Shown here one piece after another: positions 45,601 through 55,822 of a stretch of DNA of 64,000 bases; positions within the stretch are counted from its first letter, which is position 1, and each line of letters opens with the position of its first letter. Where the stretch lies: NCBI RefSeq assembly GCF_032854445.1, contig NC_088295.1, positions 73,562,028 to 73,626,027 on the forward strand, in the 5' to 3' direction. The notes beneath the pieces are model-generated. The model was given only the letters and a program-made list of their open reading frames with translations. It had not been told where the DNA came from and made no database searches. Origin of the DNA: Liolophura sinensis. Its lineage: Eukaryota; Mollusca; Polyplacophora; Chitonida; Chitonidae. Both the position numbers and the translations under genes were made by a program.

Positions 45601-47561
45601 GACTCGTGATGCGAGAATATATATGTATTTTCCACGTCCAATACATCAGCATCTCAGTCGCACTTTGACTGTAGCTGTTCATAAAAGCACCATGGTAATT
45701 AATGTAACAAACACAGATTCTTACACATCCCCTAGCCCCCAGTTTATGCAGAATAAGATACAGCTATATATGAAAACTGTGGAACAAATGGCCATATATG
45801 TTATATGTTAAACTCCCTGTCCTTATTTGCCAACAAAACAGCTACACTCACTGTAGAATTTAAGAAACTTAACGAGAGCGTGTCTTGTTGAATATCCATG
45901 TCACTGTATCCTTTTTTGAATCCATAACTTGTGGTGTAAATTGAAGTGATCGCATTGTACACATGCAATGCAACTATGTAATTCATGTATGTGCACTTCA
46001 TATACAAGACATTTTGATGTACCGGTATTACAACAGAAATGATGGTTAATTACAATCGCAAGATTAAAATTATTCATTTTGTTATAAATGTGGGGTTAGA
46101 GAAAATCTGGTCGCCATGAATTTATGATTGTAATATTTGTTATGTCATTCTGTAATTTACAGTTTAACCGTACCCATATTTCCGTTGGTATTATGTCATT
46201 TTGATAGTCTTGTCTATAATATTTAATACCGTGCAGTTCCTGTAAATCCATCTCGCAAAACTTATTTTTTTATCTTGTGAGGAAAACTGATGCAGAAAGT
46301 CATGTAATTTGATAGGTTTGTTATCACAAGAGTTATCTCCCGTGAGTCTGTCTGGCCGGCCAAGTGTCGCCATAACACTGTCGGCTAACGTCTACACGAG
46401 GCTTATTTACAAACAACGCCGTTGAGATCTGATTTATAGCCCTTTCTGCTGCAAGACAATAAAACTGTCAGGACTGAAGCTCGGAAAGGCAAGTCTCTTA
46501 CATAAAATGTTCCACAAAACTTCACTACGACGGCTGATATTTCTTTATAATAAGAGATATATGTGTTCAACAAAGAAGAGATCCGGGACTCCCATTTCTT
46601 TTTTGATGCAGCCAGTAGACGCGACCGAAAAGAAAACGACAGCCGGTAACAAACTTTACAGAGGATGGAATCTCTACATTATTTTATGGTGTCAGGGCTA
46701 CATTTTGTGCAAATGTGCCTAGAAATCTACATCTATTATTGCGATGGTGGTGCTGGCGATTTGAATGGGTGGTCCATGAGTTACGTTAACTGCACACGCC
46801 TTTCGCTAAGAATTAATCCTGCACTGAGTTGTACATGTATAGGCCTCCTTGAAGTTATTCGTTAATATCGATATATTGTTCATTGCTCGCATGTGCGAGG
46901 TAAGGGCAAATATATACTGATTGGTATGATTGTACGTCCATAATGTTATATTATGTTAATCTTGATCCGAATTGCACTGCAGATATTCCGTGTTTTGAAT
47001 GCATAATAGTTCGTTTGCTCGTTTATTTGAACGAATATTAGTCAGTTGTATAATTAGCGTTTTACAATTCGTGGGAAGTCTTACTTTTATTATCCGTGCT
47101 ACAAGTCTTTATATTCTATGCCATTATTTTACTTTTTGAGCAAATATGTATTTTTAAAATTATATTCGCGTGGACAATACAGTGAAAAAACTAGATGCAT
47201 TTTGAAAGATTGGAGGTATTTATCCATCTCGGTGTGACAGTGTAGACCTCTATGTGACAAGCACATCTACAGCATAAACCAGCATGGTTGTTGAAGAGTG
47301 GATTAAATACAGTGACAGCTCTGTGAAGCTATCGATTACCTTCACGGTTTAAGACTTCACACATCATGCTTATGCGCGTATATTTATGCCACACATTTCG
47401 GTTAATTAAGCATTTAAACACGAATTCTGAAATGACGGATGCAGCATGTACATTTATATATATGCCTACTACAAGAACAAAACCTGACCGTCGTCATATA
47501 CGTGAACAATTATCCAGTACTGTGTTAAATACTAATCAAATAAATTAAGCAAATACTAATT

Positions 47562-47815
47562 ACCTGCCAACCCAAGGTATTCTTTATCTTATGGGGTAAA
47601 AACTGCTCCATGGAAAAATTTAAACTGTGTAAATTTTCATACCATGCATAAAGCATAAATCGCATTTTGACAAACTGTACTGAACCTGCCAATACAAGGT
47701 ATTTGTTGTCTTAAGAGGTAAGAATTGCCACAAAGAAAAAATTTAAATGGCGTAAGATTTCATAACATTCATACAGAATAAATCGTATTTTAACGAACTG
47801 TACTGAAGTTATGAA
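47562..47815 (+). repeat. Diverged tandem duplication, ~127-bp unit
   Basis: ACCTGCCAACCCAAGGTATT...ACAAACTGTACTGA (47562-47690) is repeated as ACCTGCCAATACAAGGTATT...ACGAACTGTACTGA (47691-47815) with many substitutions. Confidence 0.85.
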
Positions 47816-48470
47816 TTCAAACGTGATTTTGTTTTTGAAGAATAAAGTTATATATAAATATAATTATACTGATGAATACGTGAAGGTTACCTGGCATGGC
47901 AGAAAAGCCAACCGTAAAACTGCGAGCAGTTATGGATAAATAATAATAACACGTCATGTCTTCATTTTAGATAATTTCCTGCTATATGCTATGAGAAAAA
48001 CAGAGCCACCCAGGGGAATTAGGAACTGAGACCGCCTGCACTGCACTGAAGGTTAAGACACAGGTAGCACGCTTGACATGAGCGGTATAAACGATTTGGA
48101 GAAAAATTCACTACAAACATTTCAGCTTCTAAAAATATAAATGTGTACAGATTGCACACATAAAAATGTCAGAATAAGACTGATTTTACAATCCCTTTTT
48201 TCTTTTCACTGAGTGTATATTAAATATATATTATGTCATACCAATATATGTGTGATTTTTAAAACATTTAATATAAACTCACATGAAATCCTAGTTTTCC
48301 ATTTCGACAGAACTAATATTTTACTACTACCAACATAAGCATATTTTTGTGATTAGACAAAAAAATTAGAAATAAGTATAATGGTCAAACCAGGTGAAAA
48401 GAAATAAACACCGTGTCAGGGGATGACGAGACATCTTAACTACATAATTGTTGAGCGCTTATCATTTTTA

Positions 48471-48510
48471 TATTTATTTATATTTGATTGATATTTTACG
48501 CCGTATGCTC
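48471..48510 (-). mobile_element. Family-1 SINE tail fragment
   Basis: TATTTATATTTGATTGATAT followed by TTTACGCCGTATGCTC is an inverted SINE 3' tail. Nothing of the core remains. Confidence 0.7.
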
Positions 48511-49005
48511 ATCTATATAACATCGGATATTTACGCAATGGAACTCAAGTAGGCAGTTTTCAGTTAACTCATAGTGGTTTAACACGGCTATTGCTATATT
48601 TTGTGTTCCTTCTAAGTACGTCTTACAAATATTAAATTGTAACTGGACAAATAATAAACACGTGTATTTATTTTAATATGGAAAGGGATGTGCATTCAAC
48701 GCATAAAGCTCGAGATGTGGTATGATCATGTTTTATTACATTAGCATCTTTTAGTGTTGTCAGCCTTGTTCTATTTACAAATTGTTATCAATAAATTTTT
48801 AAGAAAGAATTGATCAGGAGGAAATGCACACCACTTCTGGAATTAGTATGGAAGTATTACACCAAATACCTGCAAAAAAATAACAACAATCACCAGACTC
48901 GATTTGAATGACAAAATTTCAATTCCCTTATATAGTGCCAATAATAGCTGTCTTCTATATGCGTTTTATTTTGTGTGAATGCTATGAGGCTAACTGGGAC
49001 TTTAC

Positions 49006-49633
49006 CTGTTGCCTGAAGAAATGGATAATGATGGATTGGCACGCTGTGACCGACGGGCACGTGACTGGCCAAGTTACCGGAAACTTCAGCCATTTTCCAC
49101 AGGGAATTGTTCGTCCCGTAAGTGTGGTGGTGGTGGTGGTGTGATGGGTGGGGGGTGTACCTGTCCCCACGGCCCAACATGAACCCACCCTCCTGATCGT
49201 GAACAAAATGCCTACTGGACGGTATGGCGACATCATAGACGGCTATATGTGAGAAGTATGGATGAATCGCCCTGCGGTCCGTTACAGGGTCGAACGATTC
49301 CAAGGAAACCGATGCTCCAGTCGACGATGCAGCGCTTCCGAAGTAAGGTGAACAGGAGTTGAGCGAAGCGGCCGTGGCCGTCAGAGGGGATGTGTCAAAC
49401 CTGGTAGAGTCGGACACTGAGGTATCCGTCGGCATTCTCCGTGAAGAGTCAACTGCGCTGTTATATAATCCTAGCCCTCGTGCGTTTCTGCTACACGACA
49501 GCAGGCTAGCAGTCACTGCAGCGTCATCACTACTGCAGCCATAATCACGAAACTTCATGTCAATGGCCATTGCGGTTTGGCCAACCTGTGGGAGATGCCA
49601 GCTGGGTGCCGCTAGTGAAGCCGACGCCATCAT
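49006..49633 (-). CDS. Posterior Hox gene, exon 1 (N-terminal region)
   Basis: Encodes residues 1-209 plus the first base of codon 210. The start is the first of two adjacent ATGs (49633, MMASASLAAPSW). The open frame upstream has only a TTG, so no longer form is proposed. The exon ends ACAG|GTAAAGT, a strong donor, in phase 1, which exactly fits exon 2. The region is rich in Ser, Ala and His and likely disordered, with a six-His run at residues 165-170 and a short NSLWKM at 176-181. The YPWM-type hexapeptide is absent, as in other posterior Hox proteins, and the Trp just before the homeodomain of many Hox9/10 proteins is also missing. The assignment to the homeobox exon rests on strand, phase, composition and the lack of other exons, and has no transcript support. 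Confidence 0.85.
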
Positions 49634-51078
49634 GTATGAACACACCAACGCGGTACTTCGCTTCAAAAAGCGCTTTAACTATTAATACTCACTCTATTAC
49701 ACGACGTAAATATAGACACTTATTGCCATTCATTAATATACAGTCGCCAGTCTTAGTTCTCTGGTATGATCCCTGTTGCGCTTTTCAAGCCATGCGGCCT
49801 GGCAGAAGTTTATGATTTAAGTAAAACGCTTGTAAGTAGTCCTAAAGAGCCTGTTGATGTTACGCCTCACTTAACAGAATGCAGCCCTTCTGTCTCTCGA
49901 TGGCGCAACGTCGAGCTCTGGAAAAGACATGTACAGAAATAAAAATATCTAGTGAGAACAAGCTGGGCTTAGCCATCCGTATTTAAGCCTCCGCCATAAA
50001 ACCATGTCAAATTCGTATGATAAAAAGTTTGGGTACTTTTTTTTATTTCAGCCATGTCGGCTATCTCCGGAGGGTATAAGAGGCCAAAATACCCGAAACT
50101 CCAAAGGTCGAGGCGGATTGACAGAGAGCAATATAACCTTCTTAATTGCCATCTTATGATATAGCATAAAAGATGAACCACTTTCATGTTCGTGGCAATA
50201 GTCGGACTTTATTGCTGCCATTTGGACGGAGACCCGATATAAAACCGGCAACCGATCCCAGGTTTCCCAGTTTACCGTTTGTTCCGGGAACTACGAGACG
50301 GGGGTGGCGTCTTCGTCAGTGCAACAGCAAAGCAGTTTTCGGAAAAACTAGCCACATAGTTCTGAATTAAACGCATGCGGCTGGAGTACTGTGTGCACCT
50401 TGTAAGCACTGCCTTCTTTTCACTGTATGGAGATAATTGCTGTTTAAGTGTACTATAACCATTAGATGTGAATACAGTCATTATATGATAATCCCGCTCT
50501 ATATTTTCGCTTTTCAGGTTTAAATGGGCAACTCAGTAAGATCACCAAAGCCGTATAGCATCGCTTACATGCACAACCTAACAGATCTATCCCGCTTGCT
50601 CGAGGTCATATTTTATGACACGGCATTGCACTTGTGGCTTAACAAGAAATCTACTTGTCTACCTTCTCATTATAAATTCGTCCTTTTGCATCCAAGAACA
50701 ATAAAATAAGACAGAGAGAAAGAGAGATAGCAAATGCATTGTACTCATTAGTGGTTTATATACCTGATTGGTGCAGCCTAGCCTTTTTTTTGGTTTACTT
50801 AATTTTGTTACACATTACACTTGAGCTTATAAGTGTTAAACTTTTACAGTGAAAAAAAAAAAAAAACGTATTCAAACCTTTATAACAGTTGTAGGACATG
50901 CATAACTAATTAAGCACATCTACATTGCACCTGTCAAGCAAGAAAGAACAAGAAATCATCACCAACGAGCATGCCGAATTTAGAAAATTAGCCCACAATT
51001 AAGAAATAACAAAATAACAAATATTGTCATCGACAATAACAACAGCAACAACAAAGACATCCGGTGGAGTGTGTGTGT
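49634..51078 (-). promoter_or_regulatory. Hox gene upstream flank, candidate promoter
   Basis: On the minus strand CTTAAATACGGA (49987-49976) is TATA-like, about 340 bases before the start codon. TTTTATGGCGG (50002-49992), just upstream, matches the TTTATGGC type of Cdx/Abd-B site. Neither is proven. No open frame between 49.7 and 51.0 kb is convincing. Confidence 0.3.
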
Positions 51079-51111
51079 GGGGGGGGGGGGGTTAGGGGGG
51101 GGGGGGGGGGG
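51079..51111 (+). repeat. Twin poly-G tracts
   Basis: Thirteen G (51079-51091), TTA, then seventeen G (51095-51111), preceded by GT repeats. It could fold into a G-quadruplex. Runs this long are prone to sequencing error, so their exact lengths are unsure. Confidence 0.9.
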
Positions 51112-51190
51112 CTCCCGTGGTGGGGTGGTTAACGACCTAGTTTAGCAAAATACCTCAGGATCCTCACACGAATGCGGTGGCTTTCAATTA
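51109..51190 (+). mobile_element. SINE head fragment
   Basis: GGGCTCCCGTGGTGGGGTGG, then TTAACGACCTAG and CTCACACGAATGCGGTGGC follow the family-1 head order (GGCCTCCGTGG, GTTAGCGC, CTCACCAATGCGGTCGC). The downstream body is missing. Confidence 0.65.
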
Positions 51191-52481
51191 AATTAAAGTA
51201 ATTAAATAATTCAAAACTATCCTCTTATATAGGTTCTCGGCACTAGCAAAAATTATTTGATAACTTATGTTTAATGTTTCTGATTGCAGCGGTGCACTGC
51301 AACCAGCACAAAGATTACCTTAGCTTTCAACTCGAACAGACGGCAATTTCAGGTGTAGACACGTCACACCCGCAACGCCACAACCGCAACGTTACAGGAA
51401 GACCGACACAACTACATAGTCACAAATACAACGTCATAGCCTATACGGCTTTGTGATACACGTGTTGCGGGATTACATTTAGAATAAATACATCAGATCG
51501 TATCAAGCGAGCTTGATGGTGACAAAACATCGCGAAACACACATTCTTATGATAGTTTATTTAGCTTATACCTTTATCTTTATGTACAAAATGGTCAAAA
51601 CGCACTCGGTTTCAGTGGTCTACTTCGTCACAACTCAAGAACCTGCTTGCGCAAGGAAAAAGTAGTTCATGTCTCACAATCGTGTGACGGGAGTTGTGTT
51701 AACGTACAGAGCTACAGAAACTGTTAAAGGATTAATGAAGGCTGCAAAGAAACATATAGCTTTCAGTAAACTCAACAGAATTGCATAACTGAAAATGACA
51801 AAGCCTGACCTTTTGAAACTGAAGATCCGGACTGACTGAAAGGTTTATCCCGACTATATAGTTGTCATGGTCTGCCCATGAGAGCAGTTACATTCTCATT
51901 ACTGACTTATCTTTTGACAAATGCCAGCAAGACATATAATACATAGTTAATATTTAATGTAGAATCATGGCGCTGGTAGTGGGAAAAAGTTAAAGAAGTA
52001 TGATCTGTAGCCACGAAATATGTCAGGTTTGATGCTTTAATTGATTCGATGTCTGTCGTGTTACTGCAAAAACAATCTTACGTCACTCACATACATTTAG
52101 CTGTAACAAACTGTAATAAAAAGTTTCACCTCTGAACCTCTTATGTATTACAGTTTGACTTTCAGGCATCACTTACAAGGACTCATTGTTGTCTTTGGCC
52201 AATCAGAATTCACGTAGCAGTCAGAAGTGATATTATACAATACAGCTTTAAGTGAAAACTAGACCCACTTATTTATCAATTTCAAGCTGCTTTTTGCAAA
52301 GAAGACTCACTGTCCACATCATATACCGAAGGATTAAGTAAATGAGTATCAATTTCAGGTCTGTATTAGGTAATTATTTGTGCAACTCTTTAACCAAGAT
52401 AGTTAAGGTATTGGATCTCTATAGCCTTGTAAATATACTGACGTGTGCACATGCATGGATTTGATAAATAGCAAAATGACG
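51191..52481. other. Intergenic DNA with no supported gene
   Basis: Unique sequence. Only short unsupported frames are present. Confidence 0.55.
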
Positions 52482-52783
52482 TCAAAGAAGATTGGGGGCC
52501 TCCGTGGCTCAGTCGGTTAGCGCTAGCGCAGCGTAATGACCCAGGAGCCTCTCACCAATGCGGTCGCTGTGAGTTCAAGTCCAGCTCATGCTGGCTTCCT
52601 CTCCGGCCGCAAGTGGGAAGGTCTGACAGCAACCTGCGGATGGTCGTGGGTTTCCCCCGGGCTATGCTCGGTTTCCACCCACCATAATGCTGGCCGCCGT
52701 CGTATAAGTGAAATATTCTTGAGTACGGCGTAAAACACCAATCAAAAAAAAAAAAAAAAAAAAAAAAAAATCAAAGAAGATTG
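52482..52783 (+). mobile_element. Young full-length family-1 SINE with 13-bp target duplication
   Basis: TCAAAGAAGATTG is exact at 52482-52494 and 52771-52783. The body starts GGGGCCTCCGTGGCTCAGTC (box A TGGCTCAGTCGGTTAGC), has box B GAGTTCAAGTCC (52571-52582), the core with GGGTTTCCCCCGGGCT and CCACCATAATGCTGGCC, the tail AAGTGAAATATTCTTGAGTA and GGCGTAAAACACCAATC, and ends in about 27 A. Intact promoter boxes, pure poly-A and perfect duplications make it the most recent insertion here and the best consensus for the family. Confidence 0.97.
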
Positions 52784-54477
52784 TAAAACTAGTACTGTCA
52801 GGATGATACATATGCTCTATTATATCAGTAAACAGTGGTTTAGTCTTAATAAAAATAATTTTCATGCCCTGTAACATTACTAACTCAGTGGTTCCCAACC
52901 AGTTAATGTGATATTTTTGCACTGTTGATTCAATATACGAATTAGTTCCCAAAATACTCAAAGAGATTTTTATATCTTTTCAAATCTTTCTCTTTTTTGA
53001 ACTTCTAGTGAGTTAGAACAAAACACAATTCATTGGAATAATTTGGTATGAGCAACTTTGAGATTCCATTTCAAAGTGTTCCGTTTCCATATCTTCATTG
53101 TACACAACTAAATTAACCATATCTGCTTGAGGGATGGCACTCTACAAGATTTGCTTCGTAAACGTGTAAAATGTAGTGCTAAGTGTTGTAAACTTACTTC
53201 TTTACATTGAACTGTGTAAAGCATGTGTAGTTATTACATATACTCAAAGATAATTTCTTCATTTTAGATATTACTTGTTCATCAATCCACCACTTTTCAT
53301 CTTCTTTCAGAAAACTGTATAACGGATGAACTCATTGCTTAACAAATGGCTGATGTGTTTATTTTTTTTGATTGATGGCTTAACTGATTTACAAGGTGTT
53401 TGATTAATTCAATAATTTGTTCATTCTTTGCTTCATCATTTCTGTCTAACATTCACTGGGTAATATATGCTTTTGGTGGAAAATGCATATGTAAATGTAT
53501 TCTCCGATAATCAAGGAAGAGCTTCTATGTACATCTGCAAAGAAGTGGGTCTCGCATTCGTTTTTCGAGTAAGATACGTTAATGGATGTATAATCACTCG
53601 AGGAAGAGACCAAGGGTTGGAAACATCTTTTGTTCGTATAAACATATTACGATTATGAACGGAGGCATAATTCCAATAATTACCTTGGCAAATAAGAACA
53701 GACTATGAAAGTTTTAGCTATTGTCACAACTGGGATCAGAGACAGATCTATCCATACTGCAATAGGTGCTATGTGAAAAACGTTAGCAGTTCACAAGATG
53801 CATCGTATGCCTGGGTATCGAAATTTCCTTATTCGTAACAAGGAATTCATAACCCTGTATCAGATGGTATTATTTATTTAGTCTCATCATTGCCTTTTTA
53901 TTGTAACAGCTCCCATAAAACAGTGGCCATATTAAAACTGCGAGAACTCACTGTGAAATTAGATACACAACTGGAAGATACAATGCTGAAGGTCTTCCAC
54001 CGTGTGCTCGGTGGTTTACAATTAATGTCAGGTGTCTTGACAGAGCTTTGTGGGGCAGCACTGGAAATCGGTAATTGTTTCTGTCTTACATGATACCGAT
54101 GTCATTTTACACTGCACTCACGGTAGAAGCATGACATTTTGTTTCAGATATATAGGCTCCGTGATTTTCGGTTTGTGACAGTCTTTGCTTCAGGATCAAA
54201 CTAATTGTGGGAAGTTGGTATGACGTAGTGGAACTAACTTCTTAGACTGTTAATTGCACATAACTGTTTCATAAGCACATGGATTAAAGGCAGTTGCTAT
54301 GAGTCCATGCTTAAATAGTTAACTAGATCGTATTTCCACATCAAATAAACTTACCTGCGCTTATGCCACATGTAAAACACATCTTTCAAGAGAATTTTCC
54401 AACCCGACAGTTTAATATTTACATTAATCCGTTTTCTGAGAGTCGACAGATATAACGGTACGCTTTAAACGCTTTAA
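52784..54477. other. Intergenic DNA with no supported gene
   Basis: Plus-strand frames at 53467-53658 and 53890-54093 are open but have no recognised motif or splice context. The rest is unique AT-rich DNA. Confidence 0.5.
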
Positions 54478-54765
54478 AGCTGGAGTGGTAGATCCAGGAT
54501 CAATCCTGGGTGGAGTCACACCTAAGACCTTAAAAGAGGAAGTTGTAACTTCCTCGCTTGTCGTTTTGCATGAAGGGGGTAGTGCAACGAAAGCTTGACC
54601 CACATCAGTATAATGACTCGGGCGGGGCGGCTTACTTGCCTTCGGTAAGTCGTCTCAGTGAAGCAGCACTAGATAAAAGAGCGGTGGAAATCTGTCCTAC
54701 AACAAGGCGGTGCATCACATGCACTCTAACGATTCCTTCGTCGTCATATGACGTCATAGAGAAAG
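54478..54765 (+). mobile_element. Family-2 SINE, 3' end lost
   Basis: GTAGATCCAGGATCAATCC through GACCCACATCAGTATAATG, CCTTCGGTAAGTCGTCTCAG and TTCCTTCGTCGTCATATGAC matches 29540-29808. It breaks off before the CACT tail. Confidence 0.93.
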
Positions 54766-54999
54766 TTTTATCTAATTTCGGACGTTTTAAGCATGGTGAA
54801 CCTATGAGACGTCTTCACGCTAATCATGTTGAGATGATGTGATATAACTTTGTTTCTGGACAAAATCCTAAGATCTGAATACATTAATTTTCGATTCAAG
54901 GTTTATTACAAAGCTCGGCGCCACCAGAAAACTGTAACGAACGTATCGCTGACGGCAAAACCACATCCCAAAACAATTGAGACTTATTTCCTTCTTCGG
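54766..54999. other. Intergenic DNA with no supported gene
   Basis: Unique spacer between two SINEs. Nothing recognised. Confidence 0.5.
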
Positions 55000-55130
55000 T
55001 GCATCCGTGAACTGGTGGTTAGAGTGCTAGTGCCTTCGTTGTGAGTTCAAGTCCAGGTCATGCTGGCTTCTTCGTCTGCCATCGTATAGGTGAGTACCTC
55101 GTAAAACACCAGTCAAATAAATAAATAAAT
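55000..55130 (+). mobile_element. Internally deleted family-1 SINE
   Basis: Head-like GGTGGTTAGAGTGCTAG and box B GTGAGTTCAAGTCCAGG jump directly to GCCATCGTATAGGTGAGTAC and the tail CGTAAAACACCAGTCAAAT + AAAT units. Most of the core is missing. Confidence 0.8.
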
Positions 55131-55374
55131 ATTACCTTCTTAATTTTCAAAACATGAAGACTAAATACTATGAGGAAAACCTCCCGTTCATGTATAATTG
55201 TCCTGAAAGTTTTTGTATGAGTGATTTAGCCAACAGCAGTTGCTTCAGTTGTTGTGATCAGTTGCTTTTACAGGAAATCCTCTTTCCTTTGACCAGGTTG
55301 AAGGTTTGGATCCGTGAATCCATGCCACCAAAGTGATGTCACGCACTAAGTATTATGCCAAAGACACCAGATAT

Positions 55375-55540
55375 GAGACCCCATCCAGTCACATTATACT
55401 GACACCGGGCCAACCAGTCATATTTCCTTGTTCTAAGCTCTGTGTTGAACACCAAAACAAGACAGCAGCAAGTGCCATCTCCCGACTTCGAGGCAGACGC
55501 TCTAACCATTAGGCCAACAAAGCGGTTCAATGTTGAGAGA
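55375..55540 (-). mobile_element. tRNA-derived SINE, family 3, related core to family 2
   Basis: On the minus strand it starts GGCCTAATGGTTAGAGCGTC, TGCCTCGAAGTCGGGAGATG (a clear tRNA-like D-arm and anticodon region). Further on it has GGTGTCAGTATAATGTGACT and GGTGTCTTTGGCATAATAC, the same core arrangement as the family-2 TATCAGTATAATGGCTCGG and CTTCGGTAAGTCG. I did not find clear target duplications. Confidence 0.8.
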
Positions 55541-55784
55541 TAAATTTAAGTCCCAATCACAGTTGGCAACAAGACATGACACAAAGGGACAACCTTAATG
55601 ACATATTTCAGGGAGCAAACAGACTACAAACATAGTCAATCACTTCTGCTTCTGTGCATATCTCTATGTCACACATGGTGACACACAGGTGACATGAATG
55701 TTCGTTACTATAGAAATTTGCAAAGAAATATTAATTTATCTTAATTTTGGGATTGTCCGTTTGTTTAGTTTTTTCAGTTTTAAT

Positions 55785-55822
55785 AGTACGGCGTAAAACA
55801 CCAATCAACTAAAATAAATCAG
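55785..55822 (+). mobile_element. Family-1 SINE tail fragment
   Basis: AGTACGGCGTAAAACACCAA followed by TCAACTAAAATAAAT is only the last ~35 bases of the SINE. Confidence 0.75.

Larger units (their letters stand above)
32531..49005 (-). other. Hox gene intron (16.5 kb)
   Basis: Runs from the donor GTAAAGT (49005 downward) to the acceptor TTTCAG. It contains the tandem arrays at 34448-34745, 40570-41353 and 42486-42627, a dispersed repeat (41600-41940), one good SINE (38856-39041), one SINE tail (48471-48510) and a 125-bp duplication (47562-47815). Long stretches (32.6-34.4, 35.3-38.8, 42.7-47.5 kb) are free of recognisable repeats. At 32750-32860 and 45235-45320 there are two related blocks (AGACGTCAC...TTTA...AATGCTG). 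No second gene inside the intron can be supported. Confidence 0.85.

Noticed and set aside
32531-49005. Hox-cluster microRNAs (miR-10 or iab-4 types) in the intron
   Set aside because: I looked for the mature sequences as I remember them and found no match on either strand. A diverged miRNA cannot be excluded by eye.
48908-49544. Plus-strand and alternative-frame ORFs over Hox exon 1
   Set aside because: Overlap the Hox exon in other frames and show no motif. The Hox frame has the donor and phase evidence.
49634-49666. Eleven extra N-terminal codons before the Hox MMASAS start
   Set aside because: The frame is open but its first codon at 49666 is TTG. The first ATG is at 49633.
52495-52585. 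tRNA gene
   Set aside because: Box A and box B are present, but there is no acceptor stem or anticodon arm and the sequence continues into a SINE core and poly-A tail. The same holds for 1875, 2728, 29515, 51109 and 63766.
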